NCBI RefSeq assembly: GCF_900117415.1
Contig: NZ_FPEI01000006.1
Coordinates: forward strand, 1,736,001-1,800,000
Reading direction: 5' to 3'
DNA from: Hyphomicrobium sp. CS1BSMeth3
GTDB taxonomy: Bacteria > Pseudomonadota > Alphaproteobacteria > Rhizobiales > Hyphomicrobiaceae
DNA: 64,000 bases
In this document: in pieces, positions 7,568-17,976 of the stretch
Layout: each line of letters opens with the position of its first letter
Position numbering within the stretch: the stretch's first letter is position 1
Made by a program: the position numbers and the translations under genes
The notes under the pieces: model-generated
The model's input: only the letters and a program-made list of their open reading frames with translations
What the model was told of the DNA's origin: nothing
The model's database searches: none

Positions 7568-8845
7568 TCAACCGCTCGCCGACCCGAGGCAGGCCTTCGG
7601 GCAGCGCGGCGCGCGGCCGAGCAGGTGGCCGAGCGCGCGACCGTTTGCCGACGAGCAGATGTGGCGCAGGAAGGCCTGATCGTCGACCGCATAGCGCGGC
7701 ACCTTGCAGGACTTCTCGATGGTGCGCTCGGCATCCGACCAGAGTGTCGTGACGAGATGCTTGACGTCCGGCCGGTGCAGGCCGGCCCAGGTGCGCGGAT
7801 CTTCCTTCTCGGCGAGCGCGACGTACGCCATGAGGAAGCTCATCATGGCCGACATGCCGTCGCGGTGACCGAGATAGCTGTCGCGCGGCGCCATGGTCTG
7901 GGTCTGGATGGCCGTATTCAAGTCATGGATGTACGAGTTGAACTCGTCGACGAGATACGTGAAGTCATCCGCCGATGACGCGCCGCCCGGCAGCAGATAG
8001 GTCCGCACGAAATCGTCGGACTGCTTGAACTGCCCCGCGATGCGGCCCGGCTTGGCGAACTTCTCCAGGGCCGGAATGCGAGCGATCTGGCCGCCGTCGA
8101 TGAGCGGAAATGCATCGAGCTGCTCGGTGAGCATGTGCACGGCCTCGTGCACGGCGGTGGTCAGCCCACGCTGGCGCTCGTCACAGAGGATCCAAGTGGT
8201 GAACATCCGCTTGTCGTCGAGCCGCTCGTAAATGCGATAGCCGGACGCCGAATAGCGCTTGAGCTGCTCGAGGGCTTCCTCGCGGCAGTGCGCATTACGT
8301 GCCTGGCCGCCGGCAATGCCGCCCTCTCCGTTCTCAGCGCGCCAAGTGCCGCTGTCAGTGCTCGTCACGACCATCGGGATCACGACATTGCGCGGACCGG
8401 GGCGCGTCGGCGCTGCGTCCGCAGGTGTCGAGCTGACGGGAACGAGGTTGGCGTCTTCCGGCGCGGGCGCGCCCTGTTCGATGGTCACCGAGGCGACCTG
8501 CTGGCGAACCTCGGGCTCTGCCGGATGCGGCGCGACGCTCGCGAGGATCGACGGCGGCGGCGTTGCGAGGCTCGGCGGCTCGACGAGCTGGGCGACGCGG
8601 CGCTTGATTTCTGCAGGCGTATAAGGGCCGAGCGCCGGATGCGCGCGAATGCGCCGCGCGGACTCGGCAAAACGGTCCGTACGTGTCGGCGTCGCAGCGG
8701 CAACGGCGGTCGCGCTTTCGCGCGCCCCGAGCTTGGAGGGGCGATCCTGGACGCCCTCCAGGGCCGTATCCTTGCAGCCGGCCGCGAGCGCTGCGGCGAG
8801 CAGCGTTGCGCACACCGACACCGGCACGATCATACGCCTGAACAT
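7568..8845 (-). CDS. Lipoprotein with HExxH zinc-protease-like motif, unknown family
   Basis: I do not recognise the family of this 425-residue protein. It has a lipoprotein signal peptide with lipobox LAAGC (Cys24), a Pro/Ala-rich linker to about residue 155, then a globular domain. Within that domain is TTAVHEAVHMLTE, an HExxH motif (His233, Glu234, His237) of the kind that binds catalytic zinc; VDEFNSY (Glu301) could supply the third ligand. Cysteines at 187, 221, 380, 397, 415 and 419 could form disulfides. It is thus a candidate outer-membrane-anchored metallopeptidase. The stop codon abuts the edge of repeat module C, so the C-terminus may have been altered by repeat insertion. Monocistronic, convergent with ETF-QO. 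Confidence 0.75.
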   Translation of the reverse strand: MFRRMIVPVSVCATLLAAALAAGCKDTALEGVQDRPSKLGARESATAVAAATPTRTDRFAESARRIRAHPALGPYTPAEIKRRVAQLVEPPSLATPPPSILASVAPHPAEPEVRQQVASVTIEQGAPAPEDANLVPVSSTPADAAPTRPGPRNVVIPMVVTSTDSGTWRAENGEGGIAGGQARNAHCREEALEQLKRYSASGYRIYERLDDKRMFTTWILCDERQRGLTTAVHEAVHMLTEQLDAFPLIDGGQIARIPALEKFAKPGRIAGQFKQSDDFVRTYLLPGGASSADDFTYLVDEFNSYIHDLNTAIQTQTMAPRDSYLGHRDGMSAMMSFLMAYVALAEKEDPRTWAGLHRPDVKHLVTTLWSDAERTIEKSCKVPRYAVDDQAFLRHICSSANGRALGHLLGRAPRCPKACLGSASG

Positions 8846-8981
8846 TGATGATCCCCCGTGTGCGATACGGAAGTGTTGTATGTCTGTTGGTCCACCGCAT
8901 GGCCGAAAGGCGGCGATCCGGCGGCAGCTTCCCTATTCCGGCAGCAGTCACGAGACGCCGCCGGCCCCTCAGCAACGTCCC

Positions 8982-9299
8982 TCAACGGCGGACACCGGAC
9001 CGCTCGATCAGGATACGGTCCGTGCGCGCGGCAAAGCCGAGATGGCGACGTGCCAGCTCGTCGACGTAGTCGAGATCGATGCCTGGTCCCTCGAGCAGCG
9101 CGAGCTCGCGCTCCAAAGCGGAGCGCACGGTCTCGAGCGCTCCGATCTCCCGCTCCAGCATCGTGGAGCGCTCGATCAGACGCGATTTTGTCTCGAGACC
9201 GTGCCTGCCTTTGATCGTGTGATAGCCGAAGTAGAGCGTCAGCCCACCGCAGAGAAGCAACACCGACACCTGCCGCTTGCTGACCATCAAGGCCACCAT
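8982..9299 (-). CDS. FtsB/DivIC-like septum formation initiator protein
   Basis: A small bitopic membrane protein of about 105 residues: a short cytoplasmic N-terminus, one membrane segment (VSVLLLCGGLTLYFGYHTI), a coiled coil (ERSTMLEREIGALETVRSALERELALL read as heptads) and a short C-terminal domain with DYVDELARRHLGF, as in FtsB/DivIC proteins of the divisome. FtsB links FtsQ-FtsL to septal peptidoglycan synthesis. The start is uncertain: TTG at 9314, ATG at 9299 or ATG at 9287; none has a strong Shine-Dalgarno. In many alphaproteobacteria this gene lies between eno and pdhA; here it stands alone. Confidence 0.8.
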   Translation of the reverse strand: MVALMVSKRQVSVLLLCGGLTLYFGYHTIKGRHGLETKSRLIERSTMLEREIGALETVRSALERELALLEGPGIDLDYVDELARRHLGFAARTDRILIERSGVRR

Positions 9300-9430
9300 A
9301 CTTATCGATACCAACGTGGCCCGGATCGACGCGAAACCGGATCGCGGCCACGGAGGATCACTCTAGGGGGACAGCGTTAAGTTGAGGTAAAGCGCTGGCC
9401 CAATCCGCGGCGATCGAGAAGACGGGGCAA

Positions 9431-10198
9431 TCAGAAGCGGAGGAGCGCGTTGAGCGTGGCGTAGAAGTCCGTCGCCTCGCGGTTATCCAGGATGCCCCCC
9501 GAGAGCGAGACCTCGCCCGAGGCCCATTCGTACCGCGCGAAACCGCCGTAGCGGACGAGATCGTCCCGCCCCGGCTCGAATTCGCGCGCGGCCGACCAGT
9601 ATCCGACCTCCGGTCCGGCCGAGATTTCGGGCGTGAGGCGGTAGCCGAGGCGCCCACGCGCCGTGATCGCATCGAGGCGGCTGGTCCAGCCCGCGTCGAG
9701 CTGGCCGAAAAAACTCGGCGTGAAATTGTACCAGCTCTCGACGAGCACCCGTGCGGCCGTGAATGAGCCGGGCGAGCCCTCGTCGTAGCCATCGATCAGG
9801 CGCCGCTCGTTGGCGTATGCGGCGCCGGCAAAGACTTTCAGCGTCAACGGGCCGAGGCCGGCCTGATAGCCGAGCAGGAGGTCGGCGAAGGAGCCCGTGC
9901 GCTTGCGTTGCACGCTTTGCTCGCCGAGCCCCGGGATCCAGATCGTCTGGCGACGCGCGTATTCCCAGTACCCGGCTCCCGCGCGCAAACGCCAGCCGTC
10001 CTCGCGAATGCTCTTCGGGACATCGGACAGCCAGGCCGCCAGGGCAACCGTGGTGTTCGTGTAGGCCGACCAGACATGGCCGCCGATCTCGCCGCCGCCG
10101 GCGACCTCGACGGTCGGAGGATCTTCGGCGCGCGCCGGCATCACGGCGAAGGCCGCGGCCGCCAGACAGCAGCCAGCCCACAGCAACGCACGCGGCAT
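9431..10198 (-). CDS. BcsS-like outer-membrane beta-barrel protein
   Basis: This 255-residue exported protein has a signal peptide (cleavage near PARA/EDPP) followed by about 12 alternating amphipathic strands ending in an aromatic residue (TLNALLRF), as in outer-membrane barrels. The pattern (GYWEYARR, FADLLLGYQAG, FAGAAYANERRLIDGYDEGSP, GPEVGYWSA) resembles the BcsS family annotated with cellulose biosynthesis in Rhizobiales. No other bcs gene is in the window, so the cellulose link is inference. The start at 10198 places the signal peptide at the N-terminus; the frame stays open for 29 further codons upstream. The region upstream (10285-10400) is AT-rich and probably contains its promoter. 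Confidence 0.7.
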   Translation of the reverse strand: MPRALLWAGCCLAAAAFAVMPARAEDPPTVEVAGGGEIGGHVWSAYTNTTVALAAWLSDVPKSIREDGWRLRAGAGYWEYARRQTIWIPGLGEQSVQRKRTGSFADLLLGYQAGLGPLTLKVFAGAAYANERRLIDGYDEGSPGSFTAARVLVESWYNFTPSFFGQLDAGWTSRLDAITARGRLGYRLTPEISAGPEVGYWSAAREFEPGRDDLVRYGGFARYEWASGEVSLSGGILDNREATDFYATLNALLRF

Positions 10199-10464
10199 CA
10201 ACGCTGCCGCACCCTCTCGGAGCCCACGCAGCACCACACACGCCCCCGCCGCCATTGCGGCACGCGTTCCGCGCGACCACGCCACATCAATTTTGCAGAA
10301 CGCCGTTTACCAAATTGAAATAGGAATACAGTCCGCGTCAATCGAAAAATGGTGGACACGGACAAATTGGCTCGTAGCTGCCCGTAGCAATTGCGTAATT
10401 CGGCCACTGACCACTCGGCCGCAAGCGCGCGCACGCGCGCCCGAATTCATGCTATGGCGCGCCG

Positions 10465-11169
10465 ATGATCGACGATGAAGCTGCACCCCATGACCTCGAA
10501 CTGCGCTCGTTCGGCCGCCGGCGCGGACGCAAGCTGAGCGCACGGCAGGAACGCCTGCTGGCCGAGCTCGCGCCGCGCGTGCGGCCGGATCTCGCGCATC
10601 CGGCCCCCGCCGATGTGGCGACGCTATTCGGCGCCCCCGTGCAGCAGGTCTGGCTGGAGATCGGCTTTGGCGGGGCCGAGCATCTGGCCTGGCAGGCGCG
10701 CCATCACCCGCACGTCGGCATCATCGGCTGCGAGCCCTTCGAGGAAGGCGTGGTCAAGGCCCTCACGCTGATCGAGGACGAGAAGCTCGCGAATATCCTC
10801 GTCCATGCTGATGACGTACGGCCGCTCCTGCGTTGGTTGCCGGCTGGATCGCTCGATCGCGCGTTCGTGCTCTTTCCCGATCCCTGGCCGAAGGCGCGTC
10901 ACCGCAAGCGCCGCCTCGTCGGGACGCCGCTGCTGGATCAGCTCGCGCGCGCCATGAAGCCCGGCGGGGAGCTACGCCTCGGGACGGACATCGGCGACTA
11001 CGCGCGCACGATGCTGGCAGCTCTCATGCGCCATCCGCAGTTCCGTTGGACGGCCACGCGCGCCGCCGATTGGCGCTATCGCCCGGAGGACTGGCCGCAG
11101 ACGCGCTATGAAGCCAAGGCACTCCGCGAAGGCCGTCGCTGCACGTATTTGCGCTTCGTGCGCGTTTGA
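10465..11169 (+). CDS. trmB: tRNA (guanine-N7)-methyltransferase
   Basis: This 234-residue SAM-dependent enzyme makes m7G46 in the variable loop of tRNA. It has the TrmB signatures: WLEIGFGGAEHL for SAM binding, FPDPWPKARHRKRR in the catalytic region and LGTDIGDYA further on. Length is normal for the family. The start is ATG at 10465; no strong Shine-Dalgarno is visible. It is transcribed alone, divergent from the BcsS-like gene and convergent with pepA across repeat locus 2. Confidence 0.95.
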   Translation: MIDDEAAPHDLELRSFGRRRGRKLSARQERLLAELAPRVRPDLAHPAPADVATLFGAPVQQVWLEIGFGGAEHLAWQARHHPHVGIIGCEPFEEGVVKALTLIEDEKLANILVHADDVRPLLRWLPAGSLDRAFVLFPDPWPKARHRKRRLVGTPLLDQLARAMKPGGELRLGTDIGDYARTMLAALMRHPQFRWTATRAADWRYRPEDWPQTRYEAKALREGRRCTYLRFVRV

Positions 11170-11549
11170 GACGCGTGGGACGTCGCGCTTTCAGCGCGAA
11201 CAGGGCTGCCGCACTGAAGCCCGCATCGTGCCGAAGGCGCATGTCTCCGACACGACGGACACCCCCGCCCCCGTCCTTTATTGATTTGGAGCTAGCCGCG
11301 AGCGCGCCATCATCCCCTCTCCCCGCTCTTGCGGGGAGAGGGTTAGGGTGAGGGGCGGCGGCAAACGCCAACGTCAACGAGCGGGCCGCCCCTCACCCCG
11401 ACCCTCTCCCCATTGAAGACAATGGGGAGAGGGGGAAGAGCGGTGCCACACGCGAGCGCTGCCCGCATGGCCCCCGCGGGCATGGCACCACGACAGAAGG
11501 CGTGAGCACCCCTGCCCGGCAGCCCGCGGCAAACAAAAAGACAGCGCCG
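11170..11549. repeat. Intergenic composite repeat, locus 2 (modules C-B-A)
   Basis: This 380-base stretch between convergent trmB and pepA is filled by repeats: a degenerate module C (about 11178-11290), module B (11313-11435) and inverted module A (11451-11533). Module B here has two near-perfect hairpins: 12 bp (11315-11326 with 11331-11342) and 13 bp (11402-11414 with 11421-11433), joined by a longer stem (11343-11359 with 11385-11401, some mismatches). No coding potential was recognised. Confidence 0.85.
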
Positions 11550-13085
11550 CTACTTCTCCGCCTTCTCGTAGTTGTCGGCGATCATGCGGTCGAGGAGACG
11601 CACGCCCCAGCCCGAAGCCCAACCCTGGTTGAGCTCGTCCTTCACGGAATCCATCGCCGTGCCGGCGATATCGAGATGCGCCCAGGGCGTGTCCTTGACG
11701 AAGCGCTGGATGAACTGCGCGGCGGTGATCGCGCCGCCGAGCCGCCCGCCGATGTTCTTCATGTCGGCGTTCTTGCTGTCGAGGAGCTTGTCGTAGGCCT
11801 TGCCGAGCGGCATCCGCCAGACCTTCTCGCCGGTCGCAAGACCTGCCTCGGCAATTTCGGCGGCGAGCTTGTCGTCATTCGAGAAGAGGCCGGCGTGCTC
11901 CTTGCCGAGCGCGACCATAATGGCGCCGGTGAGCGTCGCGAGATCGACCATGAGACGCGGCTTGAAGCGCTCCTGCGCGTACCACACGACATCCGCGAGC
12001 ACGAGGCGGCCTTCGGCGTCGGTGTTCAACACCTCGATGGTCTGGCCCGACATGGACTTCACGATATCGCCCGGCCGCTGGGCCGCGCCCGACACCATGT
12101 TCTCGACGAGACCGATAATGCCGATGGCATTCACGGCAGCCTTGCGCGCGGCAAGCGCCCGCATGAGCCCGACGACGCAGGCCGCGCCGCCCATATCGCC
12201 CTTCATGTCCTCCATGCCCGCCGCCGGCTTCATGGAAAGACCGCCACTGTCGAAGACCACGCCCTTGCCGATGATGCACACCGGCTTCGTGCGCTTGGAC
12301 TTGGCGCCGGCCCATTGCATGACGACGACGCGCGCTGGCCGCGTGCTGCCCTGGGCGACGCCGAGCAGCGCGCCCATGCCGAGCTTCTCGAGCGCATCCG
12401 GATCCAGCACCTCGACCTCGACGCCGAGCGATGACAGCTCCTGCGCGCGATCAGCGAACTCGACGGGGCCGAGCGCATTGGCCGGCTCGTTGACGAGATC
12501 GCGCGCGGCAAACACGCCGTCTGCCACGGCGAGCTTGTCGGCGAAGGCCTTCTCAGCGCCGCGCGGATCCTTGCAGTGGATGTAGAGGAGGCTCGGCTTG
12601 TCCTCGGGCTCAGGCTCGCCATTGTTGTTCTCGCGCGCCGGCCGTGTGCGGTACTTGCGGAAGTTGTAGCTCCTGAGCAGCGCGCCATAGGCAAGCAGCG
12701 CCGCGAGCTCGTCGGCTGAAGGCGCGCCTTTGTCCGGCGCTTCCGCGATGAGGCTCGCCGTCGGCGTCTTGCGCGCGTGGATCGCGGCATAGGCCGTGGC
12801 ACCGGCGCGCATCCAGTCGAGCTCGCCAGCCCCCTCGGTTTGGGCCGTGCCCACGAGATGCAAGCGGCTCATCTCCAGCCGCTCGGGCGAGAGGATCTCG
12901 ATGCTGCTCTTTGCTTTGCCCTTGAAATCCGCAGCCTTGGCCGCGCGCACCACCGCCCCCTGTGATTTCTGATCCAGGGCCTTCAGCGCCGGCGGCAAAT
13001 GCAGATCCTGCCCGACGAGGGCGGCGACGACAGCGCTCGCCGGCGCATCGAGGGCGACAAAGCGGATCTCGGGACGTTGGGACAT
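11550..13085 (-). CDS. pepA: Leucyl aminopeptidase (M17, cytosol aminopeptidase)
   Basis: This 511-residue M17 metallo-aminopeptidase removes N-terminal residues from peptides in the cytoplasm using two metal ions and normally works as a hexamer. The signature NTDAEGRL is at 354-361, with catalytic/metal residues Lys274 and Asp279 ([10 protein letters not shown]), Lys286, Asp356, Glu358 and Arg360. The N-terminal macro-like domain is typical. The start has AGGAGAG about 9 bases upstream. The gene is convergent with trmB and divergent from recQ. In several bacteria PepA is also a DNA-binding protein; nothing here shows that. Confidence 0.95.
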   Translation of the reverse strand: MSQRPEIRFVALDAPASAVVAALVGQDLHLPPALKALDQKSQGAVVRAAKAADFKGKAKSSIEILSPERLEMSRLHLVGTAQTEGAGELDWMRAGATAYAAIHARKTPTASLIAEAPDKGAPSADELAALLAYGALLRSYNFRKYRTRPARENNNGEPEPEDKPSLLYIHCKDPRGAEKAFADKLAVADGVFAARDLVNEPANALGPVEFADRAQELSSLGVEVEVLDPDALEKLGMGALLGVAQGSTRPARVVVMQWAGAKSKRTKPVCIIGKGVVFDSGGLSMKPAAGMEDMKGDMGGAACVVGLMRALAARKAAVNAIGIIGLVENMVSGAAQRPGDIVKSMSGQTIEVLNTDAEGRLVLADVVWYAQERFKPRLMVDLATLTGAIMVALGKEHAGLFSNDDKLAAEIAEAGLATGEKVWRMPLGKAYDKLLDSKNADMKNIGGRLGGAITAAQFIQRFVKDTPWAHLDIAGTAMDSVKDELNQGWASGWGVRLLDRMIADNYEKAEK

Positions 13086-13348
13086 CGAGGGAACTCTCCT
13101 GATCGCGAGCGGCCGGGCCGGGCAAATGACTGCTATAGGAGGCTCGCGCCGTTCTCCGCAAGTTTAACGGGCCGGAGGCGCCCCCCGCATGCATGGCGCG
13201 CGGGCCCGCACTGGAGAGCCGCAGGGCGCATTTGGGCAACCCTTGGCCGCCAATCCACGTCCCATGCCGGGGCTGGCGTTGGCAGGGGGCCAGAATCGCC
13301 CTCATGGTGCCTGTAGCGCCAACTTCACGACGCCGCCGGACCCCGCTC

Positions 13349-15238
<1,890 letters not shown>

Positions 15239-15345
15239 CTGTGTCCTAGACGGCACACGATCTCCTATTGGCACCAGCCCGCAGCGATGCTAGCCGACAC
15301 CTGGGTCGTCAGACGTCGAGCGACGGCCGTCATTCATGGTGTCCA

Positions 15346-15939
15346 ATGGTGCTCTTTCCGACCGACCTCGCCTCGTTCCTCGAGCTGATCCGCCAGAACG
15401 GCGATGCCATCTACACGCTGATGTTTGCCTACGCGACCTCGCACAGTCTGCTGCTGGCGATGTTCGCGGGATATGTCGCGCATTCGGGCGCGCTCAATCT
15501 CGTGACGCTGATCGTCGTCTGCTGGATCGGCAGCTTCGCCGGAGACGTGGTCCGCTTCTGGGTGGGACGGCGATACGGAACACGCTGGCTCGGCTCCTTT
15601 CCGAAGCTGGAGCGCGCCATCCAGACCGCCGCGCAACTGGCGGCCCGGCATCATATGTGGATGATCCTCGTCCACCGCTACCCGAACGGCATTCGTGGTG
15701 TCGCCGGCTTCGCCTATGGCGTGTCGCCGCTTCCCTGGCCGAGCTTCCTCGTCATGAATTTCATCGCGGCCGGCATCTGGTCCGTCGCGGTCGTCTCCGC
15801 GGGCTATGCCTTCGGTCAGGTCTCGGAGAAATTCATGAGCCAAGCGTCGTCCGGCCTCGGCGCGGTCATGCTGGTCGCTTTCCTCGGGCTTTCCTGGGTT
15901 CTAAGCCGGCGCCTCGAACGCGCTCTCGAGCGCACCTGA
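15346..15939 (+). CDS. DedA/VTT-family membrane protein
   Basis: This 197-residue polytopic membrane protein belongs to the DedA (VTT domain) family. It has four to six hydrophobic segments and the family motif area WIGSFAGDVVRFWVGRRYG followed by HRYPNGIRGVAGFAYG, the conserved re-entrant loop region. DedA proteins in other bacteria act in phospholipid (undecaprenyl phosphate) flipping and membrane homeostasis; the specific substrate here is unknown. The start at 15346 was chosen because the membrane segments begin shortly after. It follows recQ by 107 bases and is terminated by a perfect hairpin shared with the TRAP operon. Confidence 0.82.
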   Translation: MVLFPTDLASFLELIRQNGDAIYTLMFAYATSHSLLLAMFAGYVAHSGALNLVTLIVVCWIGSFAGDVVRFWVGRRYGTRWLGSFPKLERAIQTAAQLAARHHMWMILVHRYPNGIRGVAGFAYGVSPLPWPSFLVMNFIAAGIWSVAVVSAGYAFGQVSEKFMSQASSGLGAVMLVAFLGLSWVLSRRLERALERT

Positions 15940-15975
15940 GAAGACAGCAAGGCTGCACCTTGCCTGGGAAAGCAC

Positions 15976-16000
15976 GAAAGCCGCCCGAGAGGCGGCTTTC
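15976..16000. terminator. Bidirectional hairpin terminator
   Basis: A perfect 10-bp stem GAAAGCCGCC (15976-15985) / GGCGGCTTTC (15991-16000) with a CGAGA loop. A/T runs on both arms allow termination of the DedA gene and of the convergent TRAP operon. Confidence 0.85.
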
Positions 16001-16028
16001 GCTGTCTGGGAAGCAGCTTCGCTGTGCC

Positions 16029-17342
16029 CTATCGAAGCATCTTGTAGGGGAGCCAGGTGATGAGCTCCGGGAAGATCATCATCAGGACCAGCGCCAGGAA
16101 TTGCAGGGCGATAAAGGGTATGACCGCCTTGTAGATGTCGAGCATCGACACCCCCTTCGGCGCCACACTGCGCATGTAGAAGAGGTTGAAGCCGAAGGGC
16201 GGCGTGAGGAAGGCCATCTCCATGTTCACGACGAACAGGACGCCGAACCACACGGGATCGAAGCCCAACTGCACGATGATCGGGAAGAAGAGCGGCACTG
16301 TCAGCAGCATGATGCCGATCGGATCCAGGAAGCAGCCCATGATGATCCAGATGATCTGCATTCCAAGGATGGTGCCCCACTTCCCGCCGGGGACATAGGA
16401 GAGTGCATCCCTGACGAGCTGGTCCGCGCCGACGGCGGCATAGAGTGCCGTGAACATGGACGCCGCGAACACGATCCACATGACCATGGAGGTCAGGCGC
16501 AAGGTGATGAGCGAGGATTCCTTGAGCGCCGTCCACGTCAGCTTGCCATAGGCAAGCGCACACAGGATCGACCCCGCGGCACCAATGCCGGCCGCTTCGC
16601 TCGGTGTCGCGACACCGCCGACGATGGAGCCGAGCACCAGCGCCACCAGCATGATGGGCAGGATCACCGCCTTGAGCGCGGCAATCTTCTCCGGCCAGGT
16701 CGCACGCTCCGCGACAGGCAGAGCAGGCCCCATCTCCGGCCAGATTGCGCAGGCAACGAGGATGTAGACGATGAAGAGCACGACGATCACGAGACCGGCC
16801 GTGATGCCGCCGAGGAAGAGCATGCCGACCGAGACGTTGGCATAGAGCCCAAGGACGATCATCAGAACGCTTGGCGGGATCAGCACGCCAAGCGCACCGC
16901 CGCCGGCGATACATCCGATACTGAGCCCCTTGCTGTACCTCGCGGCAAGCATGGACGGCAACGCGACGAGCCCCATGGTCACGGTCGCCGCACCACTCAC
17001 ACCGACGAGCGCGGCGAAGATCGTGCAGACGAGGATGGTGCCGACGGCGAGGCCACCGTTGATGCCGCCGAACCACTTCTTCATCATGTCGTAGAGATCG
17101 GTTGCGAGACCGGATCTCTCCAGCATGCTGCCCATGAAGATGAACATCGGGATCGCAAGCAGCACGAAGCTCGTTGCCGTGCTGAAGGTCTTGATGCCGA
17201 GCGCGTAGAGCGCCTCGGGTCCCCAGAGGAAGTAGGTCCCGATGATGGCCGCGCTGCCCAGCGAGAAGACAAGCGGTAGGCCGGCCGCCATGAGCAGCAG
17301 AAACGATCCGAAGAGGAGGATCGTGATGACTTCAATGCTCAT
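16029..17342 (-). CDS. dctM: TRAP transporter large permease (DctM family)
   Basis: This 437-residue protein is the large membrane subunit of a tripartite ATP-independent periplasmic transporter, the Na+/H+-coupled channel that takes substrate from the binding protein. It has about 12 hydrophobic segments and typical DctM stretches (IPMFIFMGSMLERSG near residue 55; GVATPSEAAGIGAAGS in the second half). The start at 17342 has AGGAGG upstream and overlaps the dctQ stop as ATGA, indicating translational coupling. It is the last gene of dctP-dctQ-dctM. Confidence 0.95.
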   Translation of the reverse strand: MSIEVITILLFGSFLLLMAAGLPLVFSLGSAAIIGTYFLWGPEALYALGIKTFSTATSFVLLAIPMFIFMGSMLERSGLATDLYDMMKKWFGGINGGLAVGTILVCTIFAALVGVSGAATVTMGLVALPSMLAARYSKGLSIGCIAGGGALGVLIPPSVLMIVLGLYANVSVGMLFLGGITAGLVIVVLFIVYILVACAIWPEMGPALPVAERATWPEKIAALKAVILPIMLVALVLGSIVGGVATPSEAAGIGAAGSILCALAYGKLTWTALKESSLITLRLTSMVMWIVFAASMFTALYAAVGADQLVRDALSYVPGGKWGTILGMQIIWIIMGCFLDPIGIMLLTVPLFFPIIVQLGFDPVWFGVLFVVNMEMAFLTPPFGFNLFYMRSVAPKGVSMLDIYKAVIPFIALQFLALVLMMIFPELITWLPYKMLR

Positions 17343-17890
17343 TGACGGACCTCCTGCGCATCGAGGACCACATCCTCCGGCAATAGTGGCGAGTTGGTGA
17401 GAGCGAGGTGCAGATCGCGTGCGATGCGCGCGATGGCTTGAAGAAGGAGCAGTCCTGCACCGATCGGCAGCGACACCATCACGGGAAAGAGCGGCGGGCT
17501 CCAATCCGACGAAGCACGCTGCCCCGTCTCGAGCGCCTCCTTGGCCATGATGAATGTCTGCTCGAAAAGAACCCAGCAGAACAGGAGCATGAAGAACGCG
17601 GTGCCGACATCGATGATGGCCCTACCGCGCATGGAGAACCGCGAGTAAATGATGTCCATGGAGACGTGGTCGCGATGGAGCAGCGTGTAGCCACCTCCCA
17701 GCATGACGTAGGCCGCGAAGATGAAACTGATCATCTCGTTGCCCCATGTCGTGGGCGCCTTCATCACGTAGCGCAGGAAGACCTCGTAGCAGACCAGAGC
17801 GATCAGCCCGAGCAGGGAGATGGCAGCGACGTAGCCGACCAAGCCGTTCAGCCTGTCGATCAAGCGCACGACTGCGCGTACCAAGTTCAT
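17339..17890 (-). CDS. dctQ: TRAP transporter small permease (DctQ family)
   Basis: This 183-residue small TRAP subunit has four membrane segments and the DctQ signature region (VLRYVMKAPTTWGNE-type sequence, read as FLRYVMKAPTTWGNEMISF). It forms the membrane complex with DctM. The start at 17890 was picked from family alignment, with GAGG upstream; the open frame continues upstream but is unlike the family. It overlaps dctM by four bases and lies 86 bases after dctP, with a hairpin in between. Confidence 0.93.
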   Translation of the reverse strand: MNLVRAVVRLIDRLNGLVGYVAAISLLGLIALVCYEVFLRYVMKAPTTWGNEMISFIFAAYVMLGGGYTLLHRDHVSMDIIYSRFSMRGRAIIDVGTAFFMLLFCWVLFEQTFIMAKEALETGQRASSDWSPPLFPVMVSLPIGAGLLLLQAIARIARDLHLALTNSPLLPEDVVLDAQEVRQ

Positions 17891-17918
17891 GGGGAACCTC
17901 AAATGGCTCGCAGCACCA

Positions 17919-17958
17919 AACGGCCCCGGAACCGCACGAAGGCGGGCCCGGAGCCGTT
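17919..17958 (-). terminator. Hairpin between dctP and dctQ
   Basis: AACGGCCCCGG (17919-17929) can pair with CCCGGAGCCGTT (17947-17958) with one mismatch. In TRAP operons such intergenic stems commonly attenuate read-through or stabilise the dctP message so that the binding protein is made in excess; that role is inferred here. Confidence 0.5.
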
Positions 17959-17976
17959 GCTGATCAGAACAGGTAG

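Noticed and set aside
15336-17279. A 647-codon plus-strand frame across dedA and dctM.
   Set aside because: It is frame-shifted over dedA and antisense to dctM and yields an Asp/Glu/His/Arg-rich sequence without domains; both underlying genes are clear.
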